The notes: a model not told the origin generated them from the letters alone. A stretch of DNA of 5,822 bases from an uncultured Coriobacteriaceae bacterium (GCA_900555105.1 USJP01000117.1:1-5822); one strand, 5' to 3'; counted from the stretch's first letter, positions 1-5,071 are shown. Numbers and translations are program-made.

Positions 1-314
1 CCTACGCCAAGAACGGCCTCGACGAGGAGTTCCACGTGAACCCCGAGCTGCTGCACCCCATCGAGACCGGCCCCTTCTACGGCTGCGTCACGCCCGGCTC
101 CACGTTCCTGTGCGTCATGGGCGGCCTGCGTTGCGATGAGCACTGCCAGGTGATGGACACCGCCGACGAACCCATCGAGGGCCTCTACGAGGTCGGCACC
201 ATGATCGGCGACTTCTACGGTGGCGCGTACAACTTCGCCTTCCAGGGCCAGAACCTGGGTGCCTGCTGCACCACCTTCCCCTACCTCGTCGGCCGCGACC
301 TTGCCGCGATGTAG
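1..314 (+). CDS. FAD-dependent oxidoreductase (fumarate reductase flavoprotein-like), C-terminal part
   Basis: The reading frame is open from the window edge (first full codon at 3) to a TAG at 312-314, giving the last 103 residues of a larger protein. The segment reads GGLRCDEHCQVMD, then PIEGLYEVGTMIGDFYGG, then GQNLGACCTTFPYLVGRDLA. This is the end of the FAD-binding fold of the fumarate reductase/succinate dehydrogenase flavoprotein family (FAD_binding_2): the GG-R-(N/D) strand, the 'GLY-x-x-G' turn that contacts FAD, and the terminal helix ending in GR. In Coriobacteriia these proteins form a very large family reducing varied organic electron acceptors, often as exported enzymes paired with cytochromes. 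The N-terminus, any Tat signal and the substrate-binding residues lie outside the window, so the substrate cannot be assigned. The GTG at 36 is an internal valine, not a start. Transcription probably ends at the hairpin at 413-452. Confidence 0.88.
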   Translation, partial: YAKNGLDEEFHVNPELLHPIETGPFYGCVTPGSTFLCVMGGLRCDEHCQVMDTADEPIEGLYEVGTMIGDFYGGAYNFAFQGQNLGACCTTFPYLVGRDLAAM

Positions 315-412
315 GAGAGAGGGTCTTCGGGCGTTTTGTCGTGAAACGGCCTGCGGGCTGGTAAAAGTGTCGTAAAGGGCGCTGAGCCCTGCGCAATAGC
401 CTTGCCTGGGTG

Positions 413-452
413 CCCCGGGTCGCGTGATTACATGCGGCCCGGGGTATTTTTT
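413..452 (+). terminator. Rho-independent terminator of the FAD oxidoreductase gene
   Basis: Bases 413-423 (CCCCGGGTCGC) pair with 434-444 (GCGGCCCGGGG) with one T-G wobble, and the stem can extend by three more pairs (424-426 with 431-433, one of them a wobble). It is followed by TATTTTTT at 445-452. This is a classical intrinsic terminator for plus-strand transcription, about 100 bases after the stop at 314. No promoter-like signal or credible gene lies between the stop and the hairpin. Confidence 0.88.
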
Positions 453-702
453 CGGATGGCGACTGCAAGACTGGCGCGTACCCCTTGCGACGTCGTCATG
501 CGGCCCAGGCTTTGCGGATGGTGGCTGCCGGCACAGGTTGCCTGGGACATAAAAACTCCTGCTAGGGCCCCTGGTTTGCCTGACACTGCGTTAGGGCTGC
601 CGACGATCATGGCCTAAACGCCTGCGAAGCGTTGGGGGCGCAAGCCCGTTGTTTTCAGTACGATTGCTCGCGTTTGAGGTCGGATGCCGTTTGCTTGTGC
701 TG
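453..702. other. Gene-free spacer with short hairpins and a diverged direct repeat
   Basis: No reading frame here has a ribosome-binding site or protein-like composition. Visible structure: (1) CCCAGGC at 504-510 can pair with GCCTGGG at 540-546. (2) Two small adjacent hairpins, AACGC/GCGTT (617-621/629-633) and GGGC-GCAA-GCCC (636-647), run into GTTGTTTT (648-655), a weak terminator-like arrangement. (3) CATGCGGCCC occurs at 431-440 and again at 497-506, each followed at similar distance by CGGATGG, suggesting an old 66-base duplication. I assign no function. Confidence 0.5.
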
Positions 703-868
703 CTCTCATGGCGCAAAAGTGCCAAAAGTATGCGTTATAACTCTCGCTTTGCCCAATTGGGGACGTAGCAGTTTTTAGCACGACGCATCTACCAGGCAAA
801 ATATTGTCGAGCTCCCATGGGCTACTGAGTGGTGCAAGGTTATAACGCATACTTTTGGCGTTTTCGGG
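703..868. repeat. Palindromic element A (left copy of a paired element)
   Basis: Two 21-base arms at 721-741 and 839-859 are exact reverse complements; their shared core is CCAAAAGTATGCGTTATAA. They enclose about 97 bases. The outer flank of the left arm (703-720, starting CTCTCATG) matches the outer flank of element B. The inner flank of the right arm (GGCGTTTTCGGG, 857-868) matches the inner flank of B. The interior contains CGCATCTACCAGG (784-796) and CAAAA, at the same distance (63 bases) from the left arm as the related motif in B. The arm contains the 8-base palindrome GTTATAAC. It lies downstream of the stop of the minus-strand gene. It could be a MITE-like element, a protein-binding array, or a long-stem RNA; the sequence alone does not decide. 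Confidence 0.85.
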
Positions 869-922
869 CAGGGGTTCCGAATTAAGTGGGATGAGCGGGT
901 GGAGTTGGTGGGTATGTCGGCG

Positions 923-2107
923 TCAGGCACCCGTCCTGTTGCCTATGCGATGAATGTCCGACCAGTTGCCCATGACCTCTTTGCGCAGTTCACGGGAGAG
1001 CTGCACTTGGGTGTCTGTTTTAGTTCGCAGACGGGTGCCCAGAAGGCGACCGATGACTTTGACCAGCGCCGCAAACCTTTGCGTGCCAAGCAATTGCGCG
1101 TATGTGATGGGCAGCACGCTGATCCCCATATAGCTCAAGGCCGCGCTGCGGTCAGAGTCGGATAAAAACCCACGTTCTCCCTGATGGATAAGGGCGCTTT
1201 GACATTCCAGGTCGAGGTTGCTCTTTTCCCAAAACAGATCGCACATGCAAAACTGGCGCTGCGCGAGGAGTCTGCCCTCTCGTGACAGCGCAACCTTATG
1301 GTTAAACGAGAAGTCCCCGAATCCCTCGCCGCCCAAACGACGGGGAAAGCCCAGCAGAATACCGGCGCGAACTTCGAAAGGCGAGGCGGCGTTCTCCCGC
1401 ATGAGCGTGCTGGCCTTTTGCAGGCGTGCCTTGCCGCGTTGTGTGTCGCTCATTTGCGCAAAGCGCAGGATGGTTTGAGGTGAGGCGAGCGCGGGCCGTG
1501 ACCATAGGTCTGTGAGTTGGCCCCTGCTGTCGACAAGGGGTTCCCAGCCGGCTATTTTCGGAATCCCCCGTCGATTGAGAATCTGTTGGAGGCAATCCCT
1601 GATAAAGGCGGGCGGATTGTAAACGGCGAAGGTCCCACATAGCTCATCGCCCATCATGACCAGTTCGCCAATCGTGGCTTGGGCTGCGAATTGATGGAGA
1701 ATGAGCTCGGGAGACGCCATCCAAATACCGTCGGCGAGATGGATACGCCCGCCCGGCGGGATGTCCCCCGTCCAAAGATGGGGCCTCAGAAGCGAGGACG
1801 CATGGCACTGGCTTCGTGAGCTTGCGAGGATATCTATAGGTCCCGTATGATTTGCGGCAAAAAGTGGGACAGCCCAGTGTAGGTTGCGGCTTGTTGCGCC
1901 GATGTGACGGCCTTTTGTGCTGCGGTCGAAAAACAATCTGCAGAGATTGAGTTCTTCGAGCGCCTTTGCCCTGAAGGCGACGAGTGATTCGGCGCTGATG
2001 ATTTGTTGCAAAGTCGGATCGTCATCTGACCCCAAGAGGAGCAGACGGACGATTGGCGGGATTCGCCAGTAATTGAATGCTGTGATTCCGCAAATGGTAG
2101 TCTCCAT
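923..2107 (-). CDS. AbiEi-like regulator with C-terminal DUF559/Vsr-type nuclease-fold domain
   Basis: A 394-residue protein. The N-terminal two thirds resemble the AbiEi/AbiEi_4 group, in which a region with a 'SPE-x-x-x-x-Q-x-A' helix (here ASPELILHQFAAQ, 131-143) follows a strand-rich segment and precedes 'GELVMMGDELCGTFAV' (147-162). Residues 242-260 (SPFE...LLGFPRRLGG) introduce the C-terminal domain. That domain contains CDLFW (289-293), LDLECQS (298-304), H308 and a 'MGISVLPITYAQL' strand-helix (327-339), the layout of DUF559/very-short-patch-repair-like PD-(D/E)XK folds. In such proteins the central motif is usually E-x-D; here it is E301-C-Q303, so nuclease activity is doubtful. I see no clear helix-turn-helix. 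The ATG at 2107 is forced because a TAG lies four codons upstream in frame. The ribosome-binding site is weak (GGTAG nine bases upstream), and a 13-bp inverted repeat surrounds the start. AbiEi proteins are antitoxins that repress their own promoter, but no AbiEii nucleotidyltransferase gene is adjacent. The functional role is inferred only. Confidence 0.72.
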   Translation of the reverse strand: METTICGITAFNYWRIPPIVRLLLLGSDDDPTLQQIISAESLVAFRAKALEELNLCRLFFDRSTKGRHIGATSRNLHWAVPLFAANHTGPIDILASSRSQCHASSLLRPHLWTGDIPPGGRIHLADGIWMASPELILHQFAAQATIGELVMMGDELCGTFAVYNPPAFIRDCLQQILNRRGIPKIAGWEPLVDSRGQLTDLWSRPALASPQTILRFAQMSDTQRGKARLQKASTLMRENAASPFEVRAGILLGFPRRLGGEGFGDFSFNHKVALSREGRLLAQRQFCMCDLFWEKSNLDLECQSALIHQGERGFLSDSDRSAALSYMGISVLPITYAQLLGTQRFAALVKVIGRLLGTRLRTKTDTQVQLSRELRKEVMGNWSDIHRIGNRTGA

Positions 2108-2127
2108 GCGTACAGACTACCATGTGC
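2090..2127 (-). promoter_or_regulatory. Inverted repeat around the start codon of the AbiEi-like gene
   Basis: GCAAATGGTAGTC (2090-2102) and GACTACCATGTGC (2115-2127) are reverse complements at 12 of 13 positions, separated by 12 bases. The start codon (2105-2107, minus strand) sits in the spacer. As DNA it could be an operator. As mRNA it would be a hairpin presenting or occluding the start codon in its loop. AbiEi-family antitoxins are known to bind inverted repeats at their own promoter, which makes autoregulation a reasonable inference, though not shown here. Confidence 0.6.
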
Positions 2128-2144
2128 AAAGAGCGATGCTCGGC

Positions 2145-2174
2145 ATTATTTCCACAATGGACGCTCTTGTTGAA
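2145..2174 (-). promoter_or_regulatory. Possible promoter of the AbiEi-like gene
   Basis: On the minus strand TTCAAC (2169-2174) is followed after 18 bases by AATAAT (2145-2150), a weak -35/-10 pair that would start transcription about 30 bases before the ATG at 2107. The hexamers are imperfect and other AT-rich spots exist further upstream, so this is only a candidate. Confidence 0.3.
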
Positions 2175-2309
2175 ATCGCCATACCGGGTGAAGCATATCA
2201 CCAGGTAGACGTGACTTTTTTGTTATGCGAGTCATAGAATTGTGACATGGGTCAATGGTGTTTTCGGCGTAGAAACGCCCTTAGTGAACGCCTGTCGAGG
2301 ATTGGGTGA

Positions 2310-2474
2310 CCCGAAAACGGCAAAAGTATGCGTTATAATCGCTCTCCGTTGGGATATACGGGAATGCCGATTATTGACCAACGCATCTACCTGGTAAAAC
2401 GTTATGACGAGAAAGCCAGGTTTTATTCCTTGTATGTTATAACGCATACTTTTGGCACTTTTGCGACATGAGAG
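2310..2474. repeat. Palindromic element B (right copy of the paired element)
   Basis: Arms at 2319-2339 and 2436-2456 are reverse complements apart from two positions and share the core AAAAGTATGCGTTATAA with element A. The outer flank (2457-2474) matches the outer flank of A in inverted orientation, and the inner flank (CCCGAAAACG, 2310-2319) matches the inner flank of A in inverted orientation. The interior holds CGCATCTACCTGGTAAAA (2382-2399) in the same plus-strand orientation as in A; the rest of the interior is diverged. It lies 200-370 bases upstream of the AbiEi-like start codon. Confidence 0.85.
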
Positions 2475-2652
2475 TACCGGAGATGCCGACGAGGGTGGTC
2501 TGAAGCCATCGCCCGGCGAATCATCTATTCACGCGACGCTTCTTATCACGGGCAGATTCATGGGGTGTATTTGAACCGGCAGGCCGCAGATGGGCCTATA
2601 TAGGCGCGTGGGCGCAATCCCAAAGTGGACACACCTACCGTCGAGCTCCTCT
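2475..2652. other. Gene-free spacer between element B and the tRNA terminator
   Basis: I see no credible gene, promoter or repeat here. The base composition is mixed and there is no recognisable copy of the tRNA-Arg 3' end that would mark an attachment site. Confidence 0.45.
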
Positions 2653-2655
2653 GAA

Positions 2656-2694
2656 AACGAAAAGAGCCGCTGGTCTCAAGGACCAACGGCTCTT
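2656..2694 (-). terminator. Rho-independent terminator of tRNA-Arg
   Basis: On the minus strand AAGAGCCGTTGGTC (2694-2681) pairs with GACCAGCGGCTCTT (2675-2662) around a 5-base loop, with one G-T wobble. The hairpin is followed by a T-rich tract (TTCGTTTTC). It begins 12 bases after the CCA end of the tRNA, which fits a monocistronic tRNA transcript. Confidence 0.9.
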
Positions 2695-2705
2695 GTTGTA
2701 TCGCA

Positions 2706-2782
2706 TGGTGCGGCGTACAGGATTCGAACCTGTGACGTTCTGATTCGTAGTCAGACCCTCTATCCAGCTGAGGTAACGCCGC
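2706..2782 (-). tRNA. tRNA-Arg (anticodon ACG)
   Basis: All four arms can be traced on the minus strand: acceptor GCGGCGT/ACGCCGC (2782-2776 with 2716-2710), D arm CCTC/GAGG, anticodon arm TCTGA-CTACGAA-TCAGA, variable loop ACGTC, and T arm ACAGG-TTCGAAT-CCTGT. Discriminator A (2709) and an encoded CCA (2708-2706) complete the 77 bases. The anticodon ACG is at 2748-2746; A34 is normally converted to inosine by TadA, so the tRNA would read CGU, CGC and CGA. There is no sign of an intron or truncation. The accessory unit lies on its 3' side, a common position for islands, but no att duplicate is visible. Confidence 0.98.
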
Positions 2783-2795
2783 ATTGCAGGAGAAA

Positions 2796-2824
2796 AGTAT
2801 GCCTTAATAGAGAGGCCCCGTCAA
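2796..2824 (-). promoter_or_regulatory. Promoter of tRNA-Arg
   Basis: On the minus strand TTGACG (2824-2819) is followed by a 17-base spacer and CATACT (2801-2796), a good sigma-70-type pair. The predicted start lies a few bases before the tRNA 5' end at 2782. The -10 overlaps AAAAGTATGC (plus strand, 2793-2802), which is also the core of the palindromic element arms. Confidence 0.75.
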
Positions 2825-2961
2825 CAATTAAAACCCGTTTCACACAATTCGAACGAAACTAGGGGCAGTGTCATACGGGTACTACATCCATACAAGCATT
2901 GCGAGCCACGTCTGCGCGGCGCGATGCGCGGCATGAGGACCTGCGCCAACCCATGTTTGCC

Positions 2962-3010
2962 AAACACAAACCCCTGGCAGCACCTCTGTTTGGAAGCGTT
3001 GCCAGGGGTT
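2962..3010 (-). terminator. Rho-independent terminator of the 235-aa gene
   Basis: AACCCCTGGCA (2969-2979) and TGCCAGGGGTT (3000-3010) are perfect 11-base reverse complements separated by 20 bases. On the minus strand the hairpin is followed by TGTGTTTGG, modestly T-rich, about 25 bases after the stop codon at 3035-3037. On the plus strand no T-run follows, so the minus orientation is favoured. Confidence 0.75.
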
Positions 3011-3034
3011 GTTGTCAAACCTGCGTCAATCTAG

Positions 3035-3742
3035 CTAGTCGCGCCAGCGGACGTGGTCTTCCTGGTAGTTGCCGCTGGCGAAGTTGTGGTCGCGGGTGCG
3101 CTTGGGGTAGCGGCGGTACAGCTCTTCGAGCTCGCTGCCCACGCCTACGTCGCTTGTCACCTTGGAGACGAAGATGTCGCGGTTCTGGAAGTTGTAGTCG
3201 GCCACGGCGCGAACGATGCGGCCGTCCTCGGTGTATTCGGCCATGAGGACATGGTGGACGTAGCCATCGGGATCGTACTCGATGGTTGCGCCGAGACTGC
3301 CGGGCTCGCCGGGCTTGTCGGTGGTCTCGAGGCGCAGGTGGACGGGCGCGACGGCGGGTGCGTCTTCGTCCTCGCTGGAAATGAGCTCAACGCGTGTGAA
3401 GCCGTAGCCCTTGGGGCCGACGCCCATGTAGAGTGCGCCAATCTCGCCAAACTCATAGCCCGAAAGCTCGCGTGCCTCGCTGAGCAGCATGTTCACGTAT
3501 TCGGTTGCCTCAACGAGCTCGTGGGCAAGGGGGTTCTCCATATCGGGGGCGCCCTCGGCAAAGGGGAAGGCGTAGACCGTCTTGAAGCCGCCCTTCTTGC
3601 GGCGCGACGTCACCACGGGCAGCATCCCCTTGACGCCGAAGGGGAAGATTGCGTCGTTCTCCACCAGTGTGTCGATGTAGCGCTCAGTGCTCAGCTCGCT
3701 GCGCTCGGTGCCGTATGAGTCGTTTGCGCCAATGAATTCCAA
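3035..3742 (-). CDS. Conserved-looking hypothetical protein, 235 aa
   Basis: I do not recognise a named domain. The protein is soluble-looking and acidic, rich in Glu and Asp, with no signal peptide or membrane segment. It has a basic patch RRKKGG (about 47-52) near the N-terminus and a charged, tyrosine-rich C-terminus (ELYRRYPKRTRDHNF, NYQEDHVRWRD). The alternating strands (VHLRLETTD, ATIEYDPDGYVHHVLMAEYTEDG, RIVRAVADYNF) suggest an antiparallel sheet. The start is TTG at 3742: it has a strong GAGGAG site five bases upstream and the next methionine is about 40 residues in. A TATACT box precedes it and a hairpin terminator follows its stop, so it is probably transcribed alone. The antisense frame covering the same DNA is alanine/valine-rich and lacks such signals, so I treat it as a shadow. 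Confidence 0.82.
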   Translation of the reverse strand: MEFIGANDSYGTERSELSTERYIDTLVENDAIFPFGVKGMLPVVTSRRKKGGFKTVYAFPFAEGAPDMENPLAHELVEATEYVNMLLSEARELSGYEFGEIGALYMGVGPKGYGFTRVELISSEDEDAPAVAPVHLRLETTDKPGEPGSLGATIEYDPDGYVHHVLMAEYTEDGRIVRAVADYNFQNRDIFVSKVTSDVGVGSELEELYRRYPKRTRDHNFASGNYQEDHVRWRD

Positions 3743-3747
3743 GGTTG

Positions 3748-3753
3748 CTCCTC
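3748..3753 (-). promoter_or_regulatory. Ribosome-binding site fixing a TTG start
   Basis: GAGGAG on the minus strand ends five bases before TTG (3742-3740). No ATG or GTG in this frame competes at a comparable distance, so this site decides the unusual TTG start of the 235-aa protein. Confidence 0.8.
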
Positions 3754-3775
3754 AGTGGATGGGTCGTTTGGGGCC

Positions 3776-3781
3776 AGTATA
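3776..3781 (-). promoter_or_regulatory. Probable -10 box of the 235-aa gene
   Basis: TATACT on the minus strand lies 33 bases before the TTG start, giving a short leader that contains the ribosome-binding site. No good TTGACA-like hexamer stands 16-18 bases further upstream, so the assignment rests on the -10 and its position. Confidence 0.5.
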
Positions 3782-3852
3782 GCGCAGGGCCGCGCGCATG
3801 CAGCTTGCAAGTGCGCGGTCCCATCGGGTCAACCAAAGCTGATGCTGGATGC

Positions 3853-4031
3853 GCGAGGTGCCTAAACCCTCTCGCAGCCCTTGATTTTGCATCGATGCCG
3901 AGGCGAAGCAAACGGCATTGAACAAGGTGCGTAAATTGCCTCGCAGTTCTCGATTTCGGGCCAATGTCGGAGCGGGAGTGAGTGAGTCACGGCGGGCAAG
4001 ACTCTTAAACTGTTTCGCAGCCCTCAATCTC
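3853..4031 (-). repeat. Three diverged ~36-base direct repeats overlapping the hslO 3' end
   Basis: Copies lie at 3853-3888, 3922-3957 and 3996-4031, starting 69 and 74 bases apart. The third covers the last codons and stop of hslO. On the minus strand the shared pattern is (G/A)A(A/G)AT, then CTGCGA, then TTTA nine bases after CTGCGA begins to end. Pairwise, 24-25 of 36 positions agree, and between the first two copies 9 of 11 differences are transitions, as expected for aged duplications. The upstream part of the unit (CTCCGACATTGG versus CCTCGGCATCGA) also looks related. It could be tandem remnants of the hslO tail or a small repeated regulatory motif. Otherwise the 3782-4004 spacer holds no gene. 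Confidence 0.45.
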
Positions 4032-4955
4032 ACCTGCGTTCATCTCGGCCAAGAGCTCGCGCATTTCGTCGGGCGAGAACGTGTACTTCTTGGAGCAGAA
4101 GTTGCAGGCAAGTTCGACCGGCTCGCCCTCGTCGATGAGCTTCGCGAGCTCATCTTTGCCCAGCGAGATGAGGACGCGCTGAGTGCGCTCGCGGCTGCAG
4201 TTGCAGGCAAACGAGCAGGGGGTTGCCTCGAGCGGCTCGAAATCCAGGCCCTTGAGCACGAGTTCCAGGATATCGGCGGGAGCAAGGCCGTCTTCGAGCA
4301 TCTTGGTGACGGAATGCACTTCGCCCAGGTTGGCCTCGAGCTTCGTGAGCGCCTCTTCGGAGCAATCGGGCATGGCCTGCACGATGAAGCCGCCCGACTG
4401 GCGCACGGAGAGGTCGGTGTCCACGAGCACGCCGACACCCACCGAGGTCGGAATCTGCTCGCTCTGCACGTAGTAGGCGCTGATATCGTCGCCGATCTCG
4501 CCCGAGAACAGATCGAGCTGGCTGCAATAGGGTTCACCCCAGGTGGTGTCCTGGATGACGGTGAGGGTGCCCTGGCCCACGGCCGCAGACACGTCGAGCT
4601 TTCCCTGACCGTTGAGGGGAATCCACACGTCGGGGTTGCCGGCGAAGCCCTTCACGTGGCCCTGCGAGTCGGCAGTCACGGTGAGGCTGGCGAGCGGGCC
4701 ATCGCCCTTGATGACGAGGCTGAGCAACTCGCCGGGATCCTTGAGCATCGAGCCCATCATCGCGCCTGCCGTGAGAAGCCTGCCGAGTGCCGCCGTGGCG
4801 ACAGGACTCGTCTGATGTGCGTCGCGGGCGAACTGCACCGTGCACTTCGTCGTGGTGGCAAACGCACGAATCTCCCCGCCGCACGCGGTGCCGCGCACCA
4901 CGTAGTCGGTGTCGCCCAGTGCGGCGATTTGTGCGTCCAGTTCTTCCCTGGTCAT
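4005..4955 (-). CDS. hslO: 33 kDa redox-regulated chaperone Hsp33
   Basis: Cytosolic holdase chaperone activated by oxidative unfolding; it binds folding intermediates of other proteins under oxidative stress. With the start chosen here it has 316 residues, slightly longer than the typical ~290. The N-terminal substrate-binding domain shows YVVRGTACGGEIRAFA (about 18-33), then GxLLTAGAMMGSMLK (about 58-72) and IKGDGPLASLTVTADSQGHVKGF (about 82-104). The C-terminal redox switch carries the Zn-binding cysteines CNC and CNFC, spaced C-x-C-x30-C-x-x-C (C251, C253, C284, C287), inside the usual 27-32 range, so the switch appears intact. An ATG nine codons upstream (4982) has no ribosome-binding site, whereas ATG 4955 has AGGAG five bases upstream; I prefer the latter. 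A TATAAT lies upstream at 5066-5071. No strong terminator follows the stop, only diverged repeats. Confidence 0.96.
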   Translation of the reverse strand: MTREELDAQIAALGDTDYVVRGTACGGEIRAFATTTKCTVQFARDAHQTSPVATAALGRLLTAGAMMGSMLKDPGELLSLVIKGDGPLASLTVTADSQGHVKGFAGNPDVWIPLNGQGKLDVSAAVGQGTLTVIQDTTWGEPYCSQLDLFSGEIGDDISAYYVQSEQIPTSVGVGVLVDTDLSVRQSGGFIVQAMPDCSEEALTKLEANLGEVHSVTKMLEDGLAPADILELVLKGLDFEPLEATPCSFACNCSRERTQRVLISLGKDELAKLIDEGEPVELACNFCSKKYTFSPDEMRELLAEMNAGEIEGCETV

Positions 4956-4960
4956 CTGTG

Positions 4961-4965
4961 CTCCT
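4961..4965 (-). promoter_or_regulatory. Ribosome-binding site selecting the hslO start
   Basis: AGGAG on the minus strand ends five bases before the ATG at 4955-4953. The alternative upstream ATG (4982-4980) is preceded only by GC-rich sequence without a purine-rich site, so this motif sets the N-terminus at MTREELDAQ. Confidence 0.75.
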
Positions 4966-5065
4966 ATCTGTTTGCCTGGCATGTGGGCGCAGGCCCCAGC
5001 CGGGTGCGTATCGTCTTCATGCGCCGCTTCGTCAAACGTCGCGCTCGCTCTTAAGTCATCCGCGC

Positions 5066-5071
5066 ATTATA
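5066..5071 (-). promoter_or_regulatory. Probable -10 box upstream of hslO
   Basis: A consensus TATAAT on the minus strand lies in the 176-base gap between the GNAT gene stop and the hslO start. The -35 region (CATGTG at a 17-base spacing) is poor. The predicted leader is about 105 bases, long enough for leader regulation, but I see no recognisable motif in it. Confidence 0.5.

Larger units (their letters stand above)
703..2474. other. Putative inverted-repeat-bounded cassette carrying one AbiEi-like gene
   Basis: Bases 703-741 and the reverse complement of 2436-2474 are identical at 38 of 39 positions, and the match stops at both outer ends. Bases 839-868 and the reverse complement of 2310-2339 agree at 28 of 30. 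The only credible gene between them is the minus-strand AbiEi-like gene, whose third-position base use is less GC-rich than its neighbours. This is compatible with a mobilised or recombining unit. However, no transposase, integrase or convincing target-site duplication is visible, so a fixed gene with two flanking regulatory elements is an equal alternative. Confidence 0.4.

Noticed and set aside
614..850. Minus-strand open frame of 78 codons beginning in element A
   Set aside because: It starts within a repeat arm, and its coding potential comes from the arm sequence; the equivalent frame in element B encodes a different peptide, so there is no conserved product.
839..859. Element arms as ordinary promoters (TATAAC or CATACT as -10)
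   Set aside because: No acceptable -35 hexamer stands at 16-18 bases from either box in the arm examined (839-859), and the perfect inverted pairing is better explained by a palindrome-based function.
703..2474. CRISPR array or retron-like locus
   Set aside because: Only two palindromic elements exist, about 1.6 kb apart, without regular spacers, Cas genes or a reverse transcriptase.
2475..2782. tRNA-Arg as the attachment site of an integrated island
   Set aside because: No repeat of the tRNA 3' end is visible elsewhere in the window and there is no integrase gene; the outer boundaries of the palindromic unit do not coincide with the tRNA.
2590..2862. Plus-strand open frame of 90 codons
   Set aside because: It runs antisense through the tRNA-Arg gene and its terminator.
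3053..3718. Plus-strand open frame of 221 codons opposite the 235-aa gene
   Set aside because: Alanine/valine-rich product, no ribosome-binding site, and the opposite strand has promoter, ribosome-binding site and terminator.
4956..4982. Upstream ATG for hslO adding nine residues
   Set aside because: No ribosome-binding site precedes it, while ATG 4955 has AGGAG at five bases.
3918..5054. Long plus-strand open frame (378 codons) opposite hslO
   Set aside because: It is antisense to a clear Hsp33 gene with an intact zinc motif; its composition is that of a high-GC shadow frame.
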